A stretch of DNA of 13,200 bases from UBA7703 sp034926785. Lineage in GTDB: Bacteria > Bacillota > Clostridia > Christensenellales > CAG-138. The position numbers were made by a program, and so were the translations under genes. A model generated the notes under the pieces. It was not told the DNA's origin, did not search any database, and saw only the letters and a list, made by a program, of their open reading frames with translations. Where the stretch lies: contig JAYFQU010000049.1 of NCBI GenBank assembly GCA_034926785.1, positions 1 to 13,200 on the forward strand, read 5' to 3'. Numbering within the stretch: position 1 is the first letter of the stretch; each line of letters opens with the position of its first letter. Of the stretch, positions 1 to 5,859 are shown piece by piece.

Positions 1-140
1 GGGGGATTTCGAAAATCCCCCATGTTCCTTCAAATTTGGCGATTCATTCGCCGAATTTGTGAAAAAATGGCGCGATTCGCGTCATTTTAACCCAAAGTAA
101 AACCCATCGGCAGAGTCCGCAGGACTTTGTCGATGGGCTA
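1..140 (+). repeat. Structured intergenic repeat, copy A (left part cut off by window start)
   Basis: This is the 3' four-fifths of a repeat that recurs at 2432, 5494 and 13061, always in the same orientation. Visible stem-loops are GGGGGATTT/AAATCCCCC (1-21), a CAAATTTGGCGA/TCGCCGAATTTG stem (about 31-59), an ATGGCGCG/CGCGTCAT stem (about 67-87) and a long near-perfect 16-bp stem from CCCATCGG to CGATGGG (about 106-137). Over its first 110 bases it differs from copy D at one position. Short reading frames through it are not protein-like. It ends directly against the hairpin at 141. The left end lies before the window. Confidence 0.85.
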
Positions 141-167
141 AGAGAAGGCGTTGAGCCTTCTCTTTTT
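141..167 (+). terminator. Rho-independent terminator at the right edge of repeat copy A
   Basis: The stem AGAGAAGGC/GCCTTCTCT (141-149 with 155-163) has a 5-nt loop and runs into TTTTT. The plus-strand T tract is intact. On the minus strand, where it would serve the small gene ending at 190, the expected T tract is cut short by the repeat. That is what insertion of the repeat into a bidirectional terminator would leave behind. Confidence 0.75.
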
Positions 168-189
168 GCTTATCTTTGATTGGTGATGT

Positions 190-390
190 TCAATCGTCCA
201 GTTCATGCTCCATATCATAGCGCTCCCGCTGCAGCAGCATCTGGCGCAGATGGTCCGGCTCAAGAGGCTTTTGTTGCGTGCCCATGCAGGCTGAGCAGGT
301 TGCAAAGCACTCCGGGCAGATGCAGCGGCTACCGAGCCCCTTTTCATCCTGCACCATGTAAGCGCCGCAATTTTGACAGGAACACCGCAT
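190..390 (-). CDS. Small cysteine-rich, probably zinc-binding protein (66 aa)
   Basis: I do not recognise a named family. The protein has eight cysteines in its first half, arranged CxCxxC (3-8), CxCxxC (23-28) and CxxC (32-35), which suggests a compact zinc ribbon or treble-clef knuckle. The second half is charged and helical-looking and ends in an acidic tail, with no membrane segment or signal peptide. The ATG at 390 is chosen because AAGGGG lies about 8 nt upstream and a TTCACA-18-TAAAAT promoter lies 35 nt beyond that. A longer overlapping frame (138-398) lacks this cysteine logic. The gene is transcribed away from the secreted protein at 519. A regulatory or RNA/protein-binding role is only a guess. 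Confidence 0.6.
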   Translation of the reverse strand: MRCSCQNCGAYMVQDEKGLGSRCICPECFATCSACMGTQQKPLEPDHLRQMLLQRERYDMEHELDD

Positions 391-424
391 ATCATCATCC
401 CCTTTCTATGCTCTCTTTATAGTT

Positions 425-454
425 ATTTTATCACATTTTTACCCGTTATGTGAA
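425..454 (-). promoter_or_regulatory. Promoter of the 66-aa Cys-rich gene
   Basis: On the minus strand TTCACA (449-454) is followed after 18 bp by TAAAAT (425-430), each matching five of six consensus bases. The predicted start near 418 leaves a leader of about 28 nt before the ATG at 390. Confidence 0.5.
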
Positions 455-500
455 AATGGCATGGCATTCCTTGCCGTTTCTAGAAATTTTATTCTTGTTG

Positions 501-509
501 TGCTATAAT
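501..509 (+). promoter_or_regulatory. Extended -10 promoter of the secreted protein gene
   Basis: TGCTATAAT (501-509) is a perfect extended -10 element with no good -35 box at the right spacing. Transcription would begin near 516, only about 3 nt before the ATG at 519. It therefore argues against the GTG at 450 and raises the possibility of a leaderless message. Confidence 0.5.
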
Positions 510-518
510 TTCTGCGTT

Positions 519-1268
519 ATGAGTATATTCCTAAAGAACCCATCCGCCCGTTTTTTCCGCCGTGCATCCCTTTGGATGGCGGTTCTATTGCTGCTTTCTT
601 TCCCGGCGGTCGGCCAGGCGGACGGAAACACCTTTTCGCTCGGCGATTGCTCGGACGACGTGCAGCGTGTGGAAACGCGGCTTGCCGACCTAGGTTACTT
701 CAAGGGTGTTGTCAACGGCCGCTGGGATCAGGCAGACGCGGACGCGTTCGCGGCGTTCGCGGCCGCAAACGGGGTTGCCACTGCCGCCGCAACAGATCTT
801 CTCTTCTCCAACAGCGCCATTGCTGCTGCGCTCAACGGCGGCACCGTGTTTGCCAGCGGCCCACAGGGGTTCCTGCTCACCTATGGCACGCTGGTTTCCT
901 GGGAGGAGATCCAGCCTAAGCTAGTTGTCGGGCAATCCTATGATATGACCAGCTGCTATTCCGGCCTATCGTTGCATATGAAATGCGTCGCCGTCGGCAA
1001 CCAAGCAAAGATGCAGCCGGAACTGGACTGGGACAACGCCACGCTGCGCGGCTTTTTCTCCTCCGCCAGCAGTTCGGAAAAGCAGCCTGTTGTGATCACG
1101 CTTGATGGCGTAGCCATCGCCGCTTCCATACAGCAGGCGCCGCCGGTAAACGATCCTGCCGCCCTTCCGGTCTATCGTGTCTATTTTCACAACTCGTCCA
1201 CCGGGATCAACGGGATCCCGGATGCGGAACACGAGGCCATCATCCAAATCGCCGCCAACCAGCAATAA
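519..1268 (+). CDS. Secreted peptidoglycan-binding-like protein (249 aa)
   Basis: The N terminus carries a signal peptide: basic FFRR (12-15), a hydrophobic core around 17-32 and a likely cut near AVGQA (30-34). Residues 41-86 fit the peptidoglycan-binding helical repeat (LGD..DVQRVETRLADLGYF, then an NG/W turn and a second helix), although the region is alanine-rich and diverged. The C-terminal 130 residues (LDGVAIAASI at 195-204, YRVYFHNS.TG at 219-229, DAEHEAII at 235-242) resemble, from memory, a globular domain found behind such modules in clostridial secreted proteins. The catalytic role is unknown. Start choice: the frame opens at a GTG at 450, but a perfect TATAAT at 504-509 places transcription downstream of it, so ATG 519 is preferred. 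No Shine-Dalgarno is visible. A terminator follows at 1305. It probably acts at the cell wall. Confidence 0.7.
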   Translation: MSIFLKNPSARFFRRASLWMAVLLLLSFPAVGQADGNTFSLGDCSDDVQRVETRLADLGYFKGVVNGRWDQADADAFAAFAAANGVATAAATDLLFSNSAIAAALNGGTVFASGPQGFLLTYGTLVSWEEIQPKLVVGQSYDMTSCYSGLSLHMKCVAVGNQAKMQPELDWDNATLRGFFSSASSSEKQPVVITLDGVAIAASIQQAPPVNDPAALPVYRVYFHNSSTGINGIPDAEHEAIIQIAANQQ

Positions 1269-1304
1269 ATCCGCTTCTTCACAAAGCAGGTTGCCGTAAA
1301 TAAC

Positions 1305-1342
1305 ACCGCCGCCGGATTTCATCATCCAAGCGGCGGTTTTTT
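1305..1342 (+). terminator. Rho-independent terminator of the secreted protein gene
   Basis: The stem ACCGCCGC/GCGGCGGT (1305-1312 with 1330-1337), extended by GGAT/ATCC inside the loop, is followed by TTTTTT. It lies between two convergent genes. The minus-strand side has only a weak T-rich tail, so it may serve the 1364 gene poorly. Confidence 0.8.
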
Positions 1343-1363
1343 GATGGCTATTTACCGGTTGAA

Positions 1364-2326
1364 TCAACCGACGGTTCGCTGCGAAATCCCCTTGATTGCG
1401 GAGAGTGCCCAGTCGTGATCGCTCAGCGTGACCACGGTTCCGCAATATGGGCATTTGCCGGTGTGGTTGATGTTCAGCGGTGCGCCGCAGTTCGGGCAGC
1501 TGATCTGCGTGACGCTCGGCTGGGCAAGCGTCTTTTTGTCCTTCTGGCGGGTGAGCTTCCAGTCATAAACCATGAAGAGCTCACGCGTCTGACTACCGCT
1601 GAGCACCGCGCCTGTGCGGTCGTCCGTCGTATAGTCCGTGATGCGCGTAGAGACGCGAACCACGAGCACATCGTTGTCCCCTTCTACGGCATACCGTACA
1701 ATGCGCGTCTCCAGAACGGCAATGCGCTCCACATGGTTGGTCTGTTTCGCGTCGATCAGCGCCTGCAGCTGCCGTGCCATCTGGTTATAGAGCGCGTCGG
1801 TCATGATCGCGCGCATCGGCTCCCACTTCTTGTCCTGCCATGCGTTCTGCATTTGGATGTACTGGTTGCCAACCTTCTCCAGCAGAATCTGCTCGTTAAA
1901 GTTCGGGTCCTTTTGCTTGAGCGTATCCAGCGGCAGCCCCGGCTCTTCCTGCGCGGCCGTATAGACATTTTGCCCGCCGCCGTTCTGGCCGGACTTCATA
2001 TAGCGCAGCACGATAATCACCACGACGACGATGATGACCACCGTAAATAGATTGCCGCCGAGGCAGCCAAGCGCACCGATGGTGCCAAGATTGCCAGCGC
2101 TCGAGCCGCTGTCGTAGGTTGAGCCGCTGCTCCAACTGGAACCGGAATCCCAGCTCGAACTGCTGCTGCCCCAATCCGAACCGCCGCTCCAGGACGAACC
2201 GCCGCCGCCCCAATCCGAACCGCCGGAGAAATTTCCCGCATCCGCCAGTGAATATGCGCCAAGCGTCAGGCAGCAAAGAAGCGCGGCAAGGAGGATTAAC
2301 CCAAGCCGAACCCGTTTTTTCATCAT
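1364..2326 (-). CDS. Membrane protein with Tim44-like domain and C-terminal zinc ribbon (320 aa)
   Basis: In order: a signal peptide or N-terminal membrane segment (about 6-27), a Gly/Ser/Trp-rich low-complexity stretch (31-80) with repeated SDWG/SSW units, a strongly hydrophobic valine/isoleucine membrane helix (93-108), a Tim44/calcium-channel-like folded domain (about 140-257, ending in LFMVYDWKLTR), and a zinc ribbon with CPNC (277-280) and CPYC (292-295). Tim44-like domains in bacteria are usually membrane-anchored and bind other proteins or lipids. The ribbon here would face the same side as the Tim44 domain. Start: of several in-frame ATGs, the one at 2326 has a run of seven G six nt upstream. 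A TTGTCC-17-TATGAT promoter lies at 2362-2390. Exact function is unknown. The domain assignment is from sequence pattern. Confidence 0.8.
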   Translation of the reverse strand: MMKKRVRLGLILLAALLCCLTLGAYSLADAGNFSGGSDWGGGGSSWSGGSDWGSSSSSWDSGSSWSSGSTYDSGSSAGNLGTIGALGCLGGNLFTVVIIVVVVIIVLRYMKSGQNGGGQNVYTAAQEEPGLPLDTLKQKDPNFNEQILLEKVGNQYIQMQNAWQDKKWEPMRAIMTDALYNQMARQLQALIDAKQTNHVERIAVLETRIVRYAVEGDNDVLVVRVSTRITDYTTDDRTGAVLSGSQTRELFMVYDWKLTRQKDKKTLAQPSVTQISCPNCGAPLNINHTGKCPYCGTVVTLSDHDWALSAIKGISQRTVG

Positions 2327-2361
2327 TGCAGACCCCCCCGATTTCATATCGATACACCTCT

Positions 2362-2390
2362 ATCATACCCTATTTTATACACGCGGACAA
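2362..2390 (-). promoter_or_regulatory. Promoter of the Tim44-like gene
   Basis: On the minus strand TTGTCC (2385-2390) and TATGAT (2362-2367) are separated by 17 bp, placing the start about 30 nt upstream of the ATG at 2326. Confidence 0.5.
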
Positions 2391-2397
2391 CAAGATT

Positions 2398-2431
2398 TAA
2401 AAACAAAGAGGCATAGTTGTTCCTATGCCTC
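2398..2431 (-). terminator. Terminator at the left edge of repeat copy B (serves the yedE operon)
   Basis: The stem GAGGCATAG/CTATGCCTC (2408-2416 with 2423-2431) has a 6-nt loop. Read on the minus strand it is followed by TTTGTTTTT, so it can end the yedE-TusA-DUF3343 transcript. On the plus strand the T tract is missing because the repeat begins immediately. Confidence 0.7.
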
Positions 2432-2515
2432 AGAGCATCAACAAACCCAGTAGGGGGTTTGGGGGATTTCGAAAATCCCCCATGTTCCATCAAATTCGGC
2501 GATTCCTATGCCGAA
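2432..2515 (+). repeat. Structured intergenic repeat, copy B (3'-truncated)
   Basis: The sequence follows the repeat from its 5' end (AGAGCATCAACAAACCC) through the first three stem-loops, then diverges at about 2516 and lacks the last two stems. Stem 3 here has TTCGGC/GCCGAA, where copies A and D have T facing G, so base pairing is kept. The remaining bases up to the DUF3343 stop at 2565 show a small ACAGG/CCTGT hairpin (2515-2533) and nothing else I can name. Confidence 0.85.
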
Positions 2516-2564
2516 CAGGTGTTTTCCTGTGCCTCTCTGTCCTACAACCCGATGTCAGCTGCCG

Positions 2565-2810
2565 TCAGGGATGATAGAGCAATTCTTCCAGAGCATCGCT
2601 GCTGGATGAGCGGACAACGACGCGCTCGACGTCCCGATCCATCCGCTCCAGACACGGAGTTTCTGCCGAATAAAACACGCACGTGCCGCAGCTTGCGCTC
2701 AGGTATCGCGGCACGGGAGCAAGGCGCGCTTGTGCGCCGGCGTTTGCCAGCGAGCGCTGCGAGCGCATCGCGGACAGATGCGTATGAAACGTCGCGATAT
2801 ATTCCGGCAT
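2565..2810 (-). CDS. DUF3343 putative Se/S carrier protein (81 aa)
   Basis: The start MPEYIATFHT (1-10) followed by an AM..Q..L..AG helix and a VPR.LSASCGTC segment (33-44) is the DUF3343 pattern. This family is annotated as a putative selenium/sulfur carrier and commonly sits beside yedE/yedF and class-V aminotransferases in selenium gene clusters. Cys41, Cys44 and Cys53 are candidate chalcogen carriers; Cys41 is in the usual position (SxSCG). The start codon overlaps the preceding stop by one base (TAATG at 2808-2812), implying translational coupling to the TusA-like protein. It is the last gene of a three-gene minus-strand operon, which ends at the hairpin at 2408-2431. The carrier role is a family inference, not shown biochemically. 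Confidence 0.85.
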   Translation of the reverse strand: MPEYIATFHTHLSAMRSQRSLANAGAQARLAPVPRYLSASCGTCVFYSAETPCLERMDRDVERVVVRSSSSDALEELLYHP

Positions 2811-3016
2811 TACTTTGAAAGAGTCAGCGTATCGTCCGCGCCGTTTGTTTCAACCGAGACGGCATAGCCGCGCGAAACCGCAAACCGCGTCACGTTTTCC
2901 CTTGCCGCCTCCGTGTCTACGAGGACGGTCAGCGTTTTTGCACCGTCCTTGACCGCGCGCTGTGTCCGCACCACCGGCTCCGGACAAAGCAGCCCTCTGG
3001 CATCTACGATATCCAT
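2810..3016 (-). CDS. TusA-family sulfurtransferase, YedF N-domain type (68 aa)
   Basis: Residues 4-15 (VDARGLLCPEPV) are the TusA/SirA signature, with Cys11 of the CPxP motif as the persulfide or perselenide acceptor. The remainder matches the two-layer beta-alpha fold at normal TusA length. In many selenium clusters this position is taken by YedF, about 200 aa, with a TusA domain followed by a second domain. Here the frame stops after the TusA domain and a DUF3343 gene begins at the overlapping TAATG. GAAAGGAAAT, within the last codons of yedE, supplies the ribosome binding site, so the three genes are coupled. Likely role: hand-off of selenium or sulfur imported by YedE to the cytosolic enzymes. 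Substrate is inferred from context only. Confidence 0.88.
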   Translation of the reverse strand: MDIVDARGLLCPEPVVRTQRAVKDGAKTLTVLVDTEAARENVTRFAVSRGYAVSVETNGADDTLTLSK

Positions 3017-3020
3017 TTGC

Positions 3021-4070
3021 TTATTTCCTTTCTCTGTTGAGCAGCCCGATGACCACCAGAATCACAAATCCGGCAACCACGGCAATCATGCCGTTGACCG
3101 TCGGCCCCTTCGCGGAAGAGGCGAGCCCAAAGTTATGACAAATCGCCGCGCCGACCGCAAATCCGGTGACGGTGACCGCCGCATCGGAATTTCCCTCACC
3201 GGCGAGAATCACCTGCCGCAGGGGACATCCGCCGAGCAGGACGCTGCCCCAGCCGACGAGCGCCATGCCGAGGAAGTTCCAGAGTGCGTCCGTATGCGCG
3301 ACCGGTTGATCGGCAAACGACAGATTGAACTTTCCGAGAATTAGATTTCCGACGATGCTGGTCGCAATAACGGCCACAAATCCCCAAAGCATAGAGTAGT
3401 CCTGAAACAGCATTGCGTCGCGGCTCGCCGCAACGGTGCAAAAGCGGGAACGCTGGCAAAGCCCGCCAATAACGAGTCCAATCAGGAGAGCGACCAGAAC
3501 CGGTGCATGCATGGATCCCGGGCCGGATTCACTCGCGGCAAACAGCGAGGGAATCAGAACGGAAAGCGCCATGAGAACCGTCACGATGACCGGCATGGCG
3601 GCGCCTTCGGTCAGGCTCTGCGTGTAGGCGCGCTGCAGGGAAAAACCGCCGCGCATCCAGAGCGTCCCGACAAAGATACCGCCGATGAACCCAACCAGAC
3701 CGATCAGCGCGTTGAGGTCGCCGCCGCCAACACGGAGCATCATGCGCAGCGGGCAGCCGAGGAACATCAGCGCGCCGACCATGACGACTACCGCAATGAC
3801 GAAGCGCGTCATGGGCGACGATCCGCCGCGCGGCTTGAACTCTTTGGTCAGAATAGATAGGATCGTCGCGCCAAGGATCATGCCGGCAATCTCCGGGCGC
3901 ACATATTGCACCGCCTCCGCCGTGTGGAATTTCAGCGCGCCGGATGTATCACGAATGAAGCACGCAATGCAGAAGCCCATGTTTCCGGGATTGCCAAGAG
4001 CCGTCAAAGCCAGCGCGGCCAGGCCAATGCACACCCCCGTCAGGATCACCCAGAAGTTTCTCTTTTTCAT
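3021..4070 (-). CDS. yedE: YedE-family selenium transporter (349 aa)
   Basis: This is a polytopic inner-membrane protein of the YeeE/YedE sulfur/selenium transport fold. It has an internal two-fold repeat: GFCIACFIRD (32-41) mirrors SRFCTVAASRD (208-218), and FLGCPLRMMLRVGGGD (103-118) mirrors LGGCPLRQVILAGEGN (279-294). The conserved cysteines 34, 37, 106, 211 and 282 would line the conduction path, as in related thiosulfate transporters. About ten membrane segments can be drawn. The start ATG at 4070 is preferred over an upstream in-frame ATG (4121) because GGAG lies 6 nt before it. It is first in an operon with the TusA-like and DUF3343 genes, 4 bp from the former, and divergent from the EF2568-type desulfurase. 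Selenium rather than sulfur as cargo is inferred from the neighbours. Confidence 0.92.
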   Translation of the reverse strand: MKKRNFWVILTGVCIGLAALALTALGNPGNMGFCIACFIRDTSGALKFHTAEAVQYVRPEIAGMILGATILSILTKEFKPRGGSSPMTRFVIAVVVMVGALMFLGCPLRMMLRVGGGDLNALIGLVGFIGGIFVGTLWMRGGFSLQRAYTQSLTEGAAMPVIVTVLMALSVLIPSLFAASESGPGSMHAPVLVALLIGLVIGGLCQRSRFCTVAASRDAMLFQDYSMLWGFVAVIATSIVGNLILGKFNLSFADQPVAHTDALWNFLGMALVGWGSVLLGGCPLRQVILAGEGNSDAAVTVTGFAVGAAICHNFGLASSAKGPTVNGMIAVVAGFVILVVIGLLNRERK

Positions 4071-4210
4071 TTGTTTCTCCTTTTCCCATCGTTTTTCCGA
4101 TTTTTTGGAATAGAAAAACAAGCCCGTGACGATTGCGCGTCATATGCTTCCTTCCGTATCAATTTTCCCCACGATACCAGTGAAGATCGGACTGTTTTCT
4201 ACCGGCTGAC

Positions 4211-4239
4211 TTGTTTCTCAGCCTTGATTCGGGTATACT
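4211..4239 (+). promoter_or_regulatory. Promoter of the class-V aminotransferase gene
   Basis: TTGTTT (4211-4216) and TATACT (4234-4239) are spaced by exactly 17 bp. The predicted start near 4246 gives a leader of about 34 nt to the ATG at 4280. The yedE operon must start from the other strand in the same 209-bp gap, where I see no equally good promoter. Confidence 0.6.
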
Positions 4240-4279
4240 GTAACATAGAACGTCGTTATATGCAAGCGAGGATAACGAA

Positions 4280-5452
4280 ATGCCGGAAAATTCATCATCC
4301 ACGAACATGATCTATCTCGATCAGGCGGCAACTTCCAGGCCCAAGGCCGATGGCGTTGGCGAAGCAATGCGGGAATATATCAACGAGGTCTGCGCCAACG
4401 TAAATCGCTCCACCTATGCGCCTGCAACCGATGCCGCGCTGCGTGTTTTGGAGACGCGGGAGCAGCTCTGCTCTCTTTTTTCCTGCTCCGATCCGACGCA
4501 TGTCATCTTCACCCCCGGGCAGACCGTCTCTCTCAACATGGTGATCAAAGGATATCTGCATACAGGCGATCATGCGCTGGTGAGTCCGCTGGAGCACAAC
4601 GGCGTCATGCGCCCGCTGACACAGCTGCAGGAGCAGGGTGTTTCGTTTGATCGCATTCCCCTCTGCGGCGATGACCTGCTGGATCTTGATACGGCACGGC
4701 GCCGGCTCCGCCCGAACACGCGGCTGATGATCCTCACCCATGCTTCCAACATCAGCGGAACGGTGTTTGATCTGGAAGCCGCAAGCGGCTTTTGTCAGGA
4801 GCATGGCATTGCGCTCGCCGTAGACACGGCGCAGACGGCGGGGCATCGCCCGATCGACCAAACCAAAACCCCCATTGACGCGCTCTGCGTGCCCGCGCAC
4901 AAGGGGTTGCGAGGCCCGAGTGGCATCGGCGCGCTGCTCCTCTCCCCAAAATTTGCGAAGGGGCTCGAACCGCTCATCACGGGCGGCACGGGCAGTGATT
5001 CTCATTCGGAGATTCAGCCACACTATATGCCGGATCGATTTGAGAGCGGAACCCCGAATCTGCCCGGTATCTACGGCCTGCACGCCGCCCTGGAAGCGCT
5101 GCAGCGTGAAGGGGTTGCCGCGCGGCAGGCGAAGGAAACCGCTCTTCTGGCACGCTTTCTGCAGGGGATCGGCTGCATCAAAGGAATCCGCGTCATCGGG
5201 ACTGCCGATCCGGATCGCCGAGTCGGCGTAGTCTCCATCGATTGTTCCGCACGGATGGATAACGCGGAGGTTGCCGACCGACTTGCATCCGAATATGGCA
5301 TCCTGACCCGTTGTGGGCTGCACTGCGCGCCCAATGCGCATAAGACCTATGGCACATATCCGCAGGGTACGGTGCGCTTCTCGTTTAACAGTTCCAATAC
5401 CGAGGCGGAGATTGACGCCGCACGATCGGCGCTTCAGGAAATCCTTCTCTAG
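4280..5452 (+). CDS. EF2568-type cysteine desulfurase / selenocysteine lyase family protein (390 aa)
   Basis: This is a PLP-dependent class-V aminotransferase-fold enzyme of the NifS/SufS kind. Visible landmarks are YLDQAATSRPK (12-22), His105 in the EHNGVMRP loop that stacks on the cofactor, Asp182 and Gln185 in AVDTAQTAGH, the Schiff-base lysine Lys208 in PAHKGLRGP, and the RCGLHCAP loop (344-351), whose Cys349 aligns with the persulfide-forming cysteine of SufS. Length is normal. The subfamily named after Enterococcus EF2568 is characteristic of selenium-dependent molybdenum hydroxylase clusters, which fits the selD, yqeB and yqeC neighbours. Likely reaction: releasing sulfur or selenium from Cys/Sec as a protein-bound per(seleno)sulfide. 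AGGA about 9 nt upstream supports ATG 4280. ATG 4307 is a weaker alternative. An iron-sulfur cluster desulfurase role cannot be excluded. Confidence 0.9.
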   Translation: MPENSSSTNMIYLDQAATSRPKADGVGEAMREYINEVCANVNRSTYAPATDAALRVLETREQLCSLFSCSDPTHVIFTPGQTVSLNMVIKGYLHTGDHALVSPLEHNGVMRPLTQLQEQGVSFDRIPLCGDDLLDLDTARRRLRPNTRLMILTHASNISGTVFDLEAASGFCQEHGIALAVDTAQTAGHRPIDQTKTPIDALCVPAHKGLRGPSGIGALLLSPKFAKGLEPLITGGTGSDSHSEIQPHYMPDRFESGTPNLPGIYGLHAALEALQREGVAARQAKETALLARFLQGIGCIKGIRVIGTADPDRRVGVVSIDCSARMDNAEVADRLASEYGILTRCGLHCAPNAHKTYGTYPQGTVRFSFNSSNTEAEIDAARSALQEILL

Positions 5453-5466
5453 CAAACTAGAAAAGC

Positions 5467-5493
5467 AAAACCCGCCGTCAACGCACGGCGGGT
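5467..5493 (-). terminator. Left copy of a duplicated bidirectional terminator (repeat copy C)
   Basis: The stem ACCCGCCG/CGGCGGGT lies 15 bp after the desulfurase stop. Its plus-strand T tract is absent because the repeat starts at 5494. On the minus strand it runs into TTTTGCTTTT. The 27 bases 5467-5493 recur identically at 5664-5690, on the other side of the repeat. Confidence 0.75.
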
Positions 5494-5663
5494 CAGAGTG
5501 TCAACAAACCCATCAGGGGGTTTGGGGGATTTCGAAAATCCTCCATGTTCCTTCAAATTTGGCGATTCATTCGCCAAATTTGTGAAAAAATAGCGCGATT
5601 TACGTCATTTTAACCCAAAGTAAAACCCATCGGCAGAGTCCGAAGGACTTTGTCGATGGGCTG
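5494..5663 (+). repeat. Structured intergenic repeat, copy C (complete, ~170 bp)
   Basis: This is the only copy with both ends in the window. Stem-loops in order: CAAACCC/GGGTTTG, GGGGGATTT with its near-complement (one G-T), CAAATTTGGCGA/TCGCCAAATTTG (perfect here), a weakened ATAGCGCG/TACGTCAT stem, and the 16-bp CCCATCGG...CGATGGG stem with a GAA loop. It is bracketed by a 27-bp direct repeat that is itself the terminator hairpin, which has the form of a target-site duplication. There is no coding capacity. It is presumably non-autonomous: moved by an enzyme encoded elsewhere, if it is mobile. Confidence 0.85.
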
Positions 5664-5694
5664 AAAACCCGCCGTCAACGCACGGCGGGTTTTG
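5664..5694 (+). terminator. Right copy of the duplicated terminator
   Basis: AAAACCCGCCG/CGGCGGGTTTT (5664-5674 with 5683-5693) has an 8-nt loop. Both A and T tracts are present, so it works on either strand. It is identical over 27 bases to 5467-5493. Confidence 0.8.
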
Positions 5695-5838
5695 CCTGCC
5701 AAACATGTCCCGGAATCGGGCGGTTTCTTCGCAGCTCTTTGTCGTTCGGAGTCCGGAGGACGAGAGGCAAAGAGGGTTACACTGTCAAAAAACTTGTTTT
5801 TTGACGCCCTCACCCCGCCGTCAACGTATGGCGTTTTT
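5695..5838. other. Non-coding, hairpin-rich spacer downstream of selD
   Basis: No gene is visible. It contains a CTCTTTG/CAAAGAG stem (5735-5774) enclosing a GTCCGGAGGAC motif reminiscent of the last stem of the repeat, and a GTCAAAAAAC/GTTTTTTGAC inverted repeat (5784-5805) that has a 2-nt loop and lies inside GAGGG/CCCTC (5772-5776 with 5807-5811). It ends with CCCGCCGTCAACG..(5813 on), a diverged third copy of the terminator sequence, followed by TTTTTTT. It could be a second, older insertion into the same terminator. Confidence 0.5.
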
Positions 5839-5859
5839 TTATATTTGCCTTACGCTTTT

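Noticed and set aside
1..140. A classical insertion sequence or group II intron
   Set aside because: The element is only about 170 bp with no open frame, no terminal inverted repeats of IS type and no intron domain V signature that I can find.
138..398. An 86-residue minus-strand frame overlapping the 66-aa Cys-rich gene
   Set aside because: It runs on through the terminator at 141-167 and lacks the cysteine pattern. The 190-390 frame has the better start.
1356..1370. CGGTTGA/TCAACCG palindrome at the end of the Tim44-like gene
   Set aside because: It is 7 bp long and mostly inside coding sequence, with no T tract and no second copy, so it is probably chance.
2417..2818. Plus-strand frame with the recurring peptide NPVGGLGDFENPP, also at 12960-13190
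   Set aside because: The shared peptide is only the translation of the intergenic repeat. Beyond the repeat the frames have nothing in common, and one runs antisense to the DUF3343 gene.
4295..5455. A 386-residue antisense frame over the class-V aminotransferase gene
   Set aside because: The plus-strand frame carries all PLP-enzyme motifs and has a promoter. The antisense frame has none.
5695..5838. CRISPR array or tandem repeat
   Set aside because: The repeated CCCGCCGTCAACG units are terminators at unequal distances (about 197 and 146 bp), not regularly spaced repeats with spacers.
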